From: a virus | Direction: 5' to 3' (one strand) | DNA length: 64,000 nucleotides | IMG/VR virus record: IMGVR_UViG_3300030118_004979 | Location: 2,180 to 66,179 of that record | Shown here: positions 60,576 through 64,000 of the stretch, in pieces | Layout: every line of letters starts with the position of its first letter | Position numbering within the stretch: position 1 is the stretch's first letter | Notes under the pieces: generated by a model | Told to the model about the DNA's origin: nothing | Seen by the model: only the letters and a program-made list of their open reading frames with translations | The model's database searches: none | Position numbers and translations under genes: made by a program

Positions 60576-60712
60576 AATATATATTAAAAACTAGTGGCAA
60601 AGAAATATACATATATAGAAAATATTGGTTGTTTAAATCATTGTACTGTATATTTCCACAAGAAGAATTAAAAGAAGCTATAGAATATTTAAATTATATT
60701 AATGACAGGTAA
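60572..60712 (+). CDS. 46-residue protein of unknown function
   Basis: The ATG at 60572 overlaps the previous stop and the frame ends at 60712, overlapping the next start by 11 bases. Contains YIYRKYWLFKSLYCIFPQEE and a helical C-terminus (LKEAIEYLNYINDR). The dense overlaps on both sides support translation. Confidence 0.45.
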   Translation: MKYILKTSGKEIYIYRKYWLFKSLYCIFPQEELKEAIEYLNYINDR

Positions 60713-60965
60713 AGACGTAGAAAACTACATATGCAATACATATGGCAAACATGCATTAAGACATGATCCTTATGCCTTAGCAGAAGCAATAAATCAAACA
60801 CAACAAGATATGGACTATGAAAACGAGTGGGATTTATTTTATTTATTAATTGAAAACAAACCAATACCATCTTTGTTAACACATAGTTATGGGTTTCATA
60901 CACGTAATGGTAGAGGTATAATAGAAAGAATTAAAAGTTATTATTATGAATACCAAGAAATATAG
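60702..60965 (+). CDS. Small protein of unknown function
   Basis: 87 residues, mixed. The start MTGKDVENYICNTYGKHALR is helical, with a central NEWDLFYLLIENKPIPSLLT and an Arg/Tyr-rich end. Overlaps both neighbours. A general early-gene character; no motif. Confidence 0.5.
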   Translation: MTGKDVENYICNTYGKHALRHDPYALAEAINQTQQDMDYENEWDLFYLLIENKPIPSLLTHSYGFHTRNGRGIIERIKSYYYEYQEI

Positions 60966-61167
60966 AATATTTTTCAATAGAACATACTACTCATATATAG
61001 AAGTAGAATATCCAGATGATGGTGCAGATCACAAAGAAATAATTAACGAATTGATTGAAGATGGTGATAAAGAGATTTGGACTGAAATGGCTGAAGCAGA
61101 ATTATCACAGATGGGTATTGAAGATGAAGAGTGGGAAATAGTAGAAGTAAAATCTAAAAATAAATAA
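60946..61167 (+). CDS. Small acidic protein of unknown function
   Basis: 73 residues, acidic. The N-terminal beta-rich RTYYSYIEVEYPDD is followed by helices (HKEIINELIEDGDKEIWTEM). Two bases separate it from the next gene. Function unknown. Confidence 0.5.
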   Translation: MNTKKYRIFFNRTYYSYIEVEYPDDGADHKEIINELIEDGDKEIWTEMAEAELSQMGIEDEEWEIVEVKSKNK

Positions 61168-61169
61168 TT

Positions 61170-61586
61170 ATGGGTACAAGAAGTTTAACTTATATAAAAG
61201 ATGAATACGAACATAATGATAATATTATCATATGTATGTATCGTCAATATGACGGCTATTTAAGCGGTCATGGTAAAGAATTAGCAGAATTTTTGCAAGA
61301 TTTTAATGTTGTTAATGGTTATAATATGCATACTCCTGCTCGTTCTTTTAATGGTATGGGTTGTTTAGCAGCACAGCTTGTTGCACACTTTAAAGATGGT
61401 ATAGGTAATATTTATTTATATCCACCCAATACATCAGATGTTGGAGAAGAGTTTATATATGTAATATCACTAATTGATAATCAAATAAATATTGAAGTCA
61501 GAGATGTATGGAATAATAAAATCATATTCAGTGGTACACCAAAGGAAGTATTGACGGAAATGGAAATCATAAATTATGGTGAATAA
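61170..61586 (+). CDS. Conserved MGTRSLT-type phage protein
   Basis: 138 residues. The pattern MGTRSLTYIKDEYEH, then IIICMYRQYDGYLSGHGKEL, AEFLQDFNVVNGYN and NGMGCLAAQLVAHFK is a family found in many phages and plasmids. Biochemical function is not known. The four conserved blocks are all present, and the length is typical. Confidence 0.65.
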   Translation: MGTRSLTYIKDEYEHNDNIIICMYRQYDGYLSGHGKELAEFLQDFNVVNGYNMHTPARSFNGMGCLAAQLVAHFKDGIGNIYLYPPNTSDVGEEFIYVISLIDNQINIEVRDVWNNKIIFSGTPKEVLTEMEIINYGE

Positions 61587-61613
61587 ACTAATTAAAAATT
61601 AACATTCAATAAT

Positions 61614-62507
61614 ATGCTTAATACAGAAACTATATTACAACAAAACGGCCTTGATTGGGAGGTCGTTAAAAAACCATTAATGTACTCAGGACAATGCACT
61701 CCTGAGGCTAATAATGGATTACACGATACACCATACTATGCACTTGTCAGATCAGATAATGGTGAAGTATTAAATAGTGTATCAAAATCTTATACACCAA
61801 CGCAAAACTATACTATCATAGAAACTATGCGAAATATTGCAAAAGACAATGATCTTGAAATTGTAACAGCATTATCATTGCATGGTGGTAGAAAAATTGT
61901 TGTTCAAATGCAAAGATATAATAACATTACAGTTATTGGTGGTGAAAGAACACAAGAATATATATATGCTATGAATAGTCATGATGGTTCTTGTTCATTA
62001 AAATTTGGATTTATGAATAAAGTTATGTTCTGTCAAAATCAGTTTGCTTGGATGTCAAAAAATGCATTTGCAAGTTATAGACACACTAAATCTATACAAG
62101 ATAAAGTGGGTTTATTGTCTGGAATGATTGATTTTACAGATCATGATAGTAAAATAGCTGATCTTCATGATTTTGCAACACAAAGTGTAACAAAACAACT
62201 TATAAAAGATACAGTAGATTACTTAATTAACACAGATCGTCTAAATCCTCATAATTTACAATATAGCAATACAAATAAAGAATTTTCCACAAGATTAAAA
62301 AATCAACGTGAAAAACTTGAACAATGTATTATGCTTGAAATGTATAGAGTAGGTCATAACAAATGGGGCTTATTTAATGGTGTAACACAGTTTACAACAC
62401 ATCACAAATCAGCTCCAAAACGTACTTTTGGTCAACAAGAATCTATTCTTATTGGCGCATGTAGTAAAATGAATAATAGAGCTTTTGAGTATATTAAAAA
62501 TTATTAA
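61614..62507 (+). CDS. DUF932-type phage/plasmid-like protein
   Basis: 297 residues. Visible blocks: TPYYALVRSDNGEVLNSVSK near 39-58, YTPTQNYTIIETMRNIAKDN, GGRKIVVQMQRYN, SLKFGFMNKVMFCQNQFAWM near 126-145 and NKWGLFNGVTQFTTHHKSAP near 248-267, the layout of the DUF932 phage/plasmid-like family. The role is unknown, though it is often found near replication or defence genes. Leader motif ATTAAAAATTAAC precedes it. 61614 is the only reasonable ATG. Confidence 0.7.
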   Translation: MLNTETILQQNGLDWEVVKKPLMYSGQCTPEANNGLHDTPYYALVRSDNGEVLNSVSKSYTPTQNYTIIETMRNIAKDNDLEIVTALSLHGGRKIVVQMQRYNNITVIGGERTQEYIYAMNSHDGSCSLKFGFMNKVMFCQNQFAWMSKNAFASYRHTKSIQDKVGLLSGMIDFTDHDSKIADLHDFATQSVTKQLIKDTVDYLINTDRLNPHNLQYSNTNKEFSTRLKNQREKLEQCIMLEMYRVGHNKWGLFNGVTQFTTHHKSAPKRTFGQQESILIGACSKMNNRAFEYIKNY

Positions 62508-62508
62508 T

Positions 62509-62745
62509 ATGAAAGTAATTATAAATAAAAATCAACAAAAAATTAATTTTAAAAATCATGTTGGGACTATCATAATGATAGCCCAACAAAAAGCTGAAGC
62601 GGGATATGATAGGTTTTCCTATCCAATACCGTACGGTCAGGGCATAAATTTAGAAAACTTAATTAATGCAGTAGAAAAACAAACTGAACAATCAGTGTAT
62701 GCATTTTGTAGAAATGGAATAATTAAATTTAGAATAAGAGATTAA
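62509..62745 (+). CDS. Small protein of unknown function
   Basis: 78 residues from the ATG at 62509, just after the DUF932 stop; an earlier ATG at 62485 lies inside that gene and was not chosen. Beta- and helix-mixed (VIINKNQQKINFKNHVGTII), then FSYPIPYGQGINLENLINAV. Function unknown. Confidence 0.5.
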   Translation: MKVIINKNQQKINFKNHVGTIIMIAQQKAEAGYDRFSYPIPYGQGINLENLINAVEKQTEQSVYAFCRNGIIKFRIRD

Positions 62746-62749
62746 GAAA

Positions 62750-62995
62750 ATGAAAATAAAAAACCCAACTAAATATTGGACTAAAAAAGCTGCTGATCAT
62801 TTGATCGGCAAAAAAATTGTAGCCGTAGAATATCTTCTTGATTCAGAGTTAGAAGAATTTATGTGGCACAAATCACCCCTAGCAATAAAGCTAGATGATA
62901 ATCATTGGATTTATCCAACTATGGATGATGAAGGTAATGACGGTGGTGCTATGTTTACAACTTATAAAGATTTGCCATGCATTCCAGTGATATAG
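62750..62995 (+). CDS. Small phage protein with DDEGNDGGA motif
   Basis: 81 residues. The middle (KIVAVEYLLDSELEEFMWHK) and the end LAIKLDDNHWIYPTMDDEGN followed by DGGAMFTTY match a small family found in phage early regions. Function unknown. Followed by an overlapping small gene. Confidence 0.55.
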   Translation: MKIKNPTKYWTKKAADHLIGKKIVAVEYLLDSELEEFMWHKSPLAIKLDDNHWIYPTMDDEGNDGGAMFTTYKDLPCIPVI

Positions 62996-63195
62996 ATGTT
63001 TCTGTAAGTAAATTAATTGTACTTGATTATCGTAAAAATATTACATTTATCTATACTTTGCCTTATGAATTTTGTAATCATAACATGCAAAAAGACTTTA
63101 TAGAAGAAATAGTAATAGAATTTATGCGTAATAATGGTCATAAATCTAAGTGGTGTCAGTGGATGTTTACTAAGAATGAAGTAATAATTAAATAA
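62977..63195 (+). CDS. Small protein of unknown function
   Basis: 72 residues, mixed. Starts in the end of the preceding gene (19-base overlap), reading MHSSDIDVSVSKLIVLDYRK and ending in a Trp-rich basic tail (KSKWCQWMFTKNEVIIK). It is the last gene before the helicase. Function unknown. Confidence 0.5.
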   Translation: MHSSDIDVSVSKLIVLDYRKNITFIYTLPYEFCNHNMQKDFIEEIVIEFMRNNGHKSKWCQWMFTKNEVIIK

Positions 63196-63196
63196 T

Positions 63197-63204
63197 TATA
63201 TTTG
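63197..63204 (+). promoter_or_regulatory. Promoter -7 element (TATATTTG) before the helicase
   Basis: TATATTTG fits TAnnTTTG and lies 18 bases before the DnaB ATG, a spacing similar to those at 17496 and 56947. No TTTG at -33 was seen. It could give the helicase separate expression. Confidence 0.45.
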
Positions 63205-63222
63205 TAAATCAAAACAAACTTA

Positions 63223-64000
63223 ATGGATACACAAGAAATTGAACAAATTTTATTGGCTAAAATCATTGTATCAAATAAATTAATTGATGATATGGGTGAT
63301 TACTTGCATAAAGATTTGTTTGAAGATCCATTTCACAAGTCAGTTTATCATGCAATAAAAACATTACATAAACAAAACAAAACTATTGATATATTATCTC
63401 TGTCTACTTACATAGGTGGAGATAATATAACAAGAGATATAGCTGATATTATAGTATATGATTCAGTTTACTACTCTGCACAAACTTGTGTAGCAGTATT
63501 AACAGAAAAATATCAAAAAAGTTTATTGGCTCACATTGTTAGTGATGTAAATAATAGCTTAAGTAACCAAGAAGAACTTGAACTTATTATAGATAAATTA
63601 AATGTAAATTTAGAAAAACTACAAATTGCAGAACCTACTAAGCTTTCTGATATTAATCAACAAGCGATGAATTTTCTCAGTGATGTAGAACTTAGAATGA
63701 ACACAGAAGGGTTACTTGGCATATCTTCTGGCTTTGAATCTATAGATAAATTTACAGGTGGTTGGCAAGAAACAGATTTAATTGTTGTAGGTGGAGCGTC
63801 ATCTATGGGTAAGACTAGCTTTGCTTTAGCTCTTGCTTATAATGCAGCTCTACACTCTTCTACACCAACAGTAATATTTTCTTATGAAATGTCTGCTATA
63901 CAATTAATACGTAGACTTGCATCTATGGATTCAGGTATTTCTAACAGATATATTACAAATGGTACAATCAATATGGAAGAACTAAAACGTATACATGGAT
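63223..64000 (+). CDS. dnaB: DnaB-like replicative helicase, cut by the window end
   Basis: 259 complete codons are seen from the ATG at 63223; the gene continues past 64000. Residues 1-140 follow the DnaB N-terminal helical domain, including the start MDTQEIEQILLAKIIVSNKL and the sequence HKDLFEDPFHKSVYHAIKTL. The RecA-like motor begins near 165 with GISSGFESIDKFTGGW and has the Walker A GGASSMGKT at 190-198 (K197, T198). DnaB unwinds DNA ahead of the replication fork. With SSB, RusA-like and exonuclease genes at the left end it forms the replication module. The family's later motifs lie outside this window. Confidence 0.85.
   Translation, partial: MDTQEIEQILLAKIIVSNKLIDDMGDYLHKDLFEDPFHKSVYHAIKTLHKQNKTIDILSLSTYIGGDNITRDIADIIVYDSVYYSAQTCVAVLTEKYQKSLLAHIVSDVNNSLSNQEELELIIDKLNVNLEKLQIAEPTKLSDINQQAMNFLSDVELRMNTEGLLGISSGFESIDKFTGGWQETDLIVVGGASSMGKTSFALALAYNAALHSSTPTVIFSYEMSAIQLIRRLASMDSGISNRYITNGTINMEELKRIHG

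Noticed and set aside
1-64000. tRNA genes, integrase, transposase or insertion sequence ends
   Set aside because: No cloverleaf arms, recombinase motifs or terminal inverted repeats were recognised; a tRNAscan and profile search would be the decisive test.

Overview
This window is an AT-rich double-stranded DNA phage genome fragment whose host is very probably a marine or aquatic Bacteroidetes (flavobacterium-like). The host inference rests on Bacteroidetes-type promoters (TTTG-N19-TAnnTTTG, perfect at 43174-43204), A-rich leaders with almost no Shine-Dalgarno sequences, Bacteroidetes-style signal peptides and a phage-borne protein with a type IX secretion (T9SS) C-terminal sorting domain. 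The gene content (terminase, portal, scaffold and capsid block, very large tail and cargo proteins, and a 3817-residue protein with an RNA-polymerase-like D-x-D-G-D motif) points to a crAss-like phage (Crassvirales or relative) with short-tailed virion architecture. That placement is inference from motifs and gene order, not from a search.

Layout. Positions 1-3722 (+ strand): replication and recombination genes, namely an SSB-like protein, a RusA-like resolvase, a RecE/exonuclease VIII-like PDDEXK nuclease, a DUF3310-like protein and small unknowns, with two structured-RNA candidates. Positions 3694-56929 (- strand): one continuous late block transcribed leftwards. It begins with small genes, then a possible terminase small subunit, a lectin-fold protein, large terminase, portal, scaffold, major capsid protein, decoration proteins, connector/ring proteins, a 1930-residue tail protein, three internal or cargo proteins (one with a lysozyme domain), the giant RNA-polymerase protein, LamG and fibre-like adhesins, a secreted-protein cassette (outer-membrane barrel, thioredoxin-like protein, T9SS cargo), a cluster of tiny very basic proteins, lysis-related membrane proteins, a DUF5675 enzyme and a metallophosphoesterase. 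Positions 56930-57733: the divergent control region, with two microproteins, terminators, palindromes and a structured leader. Positions 57734-64000 (+ strand): many small early-type proteins, a DUF932 protein, and the start of a DnaB-like replicative helicase cut by the window end.

How it fits together. The model is that a virion RNA polymerase enters with the DNA and transcribes early + strand genes, the replication genes (DnaB, SSB, RusA, RecE-like) copy and process DNA, and host RNA polymerase reads the late - strand block from TAnnTTTG promoters. No tRNA, CRISPR array, integrase, transposase or reverse transcriptase was recognised. The most interesting items are the giant polymerase/metallopeptidase fusion, the phage-encoded T9SS cargo with its neighbouring secreted proteins, the basic-protein cluster with a shared C-terminal tag, and several unexplained structured RNAs.
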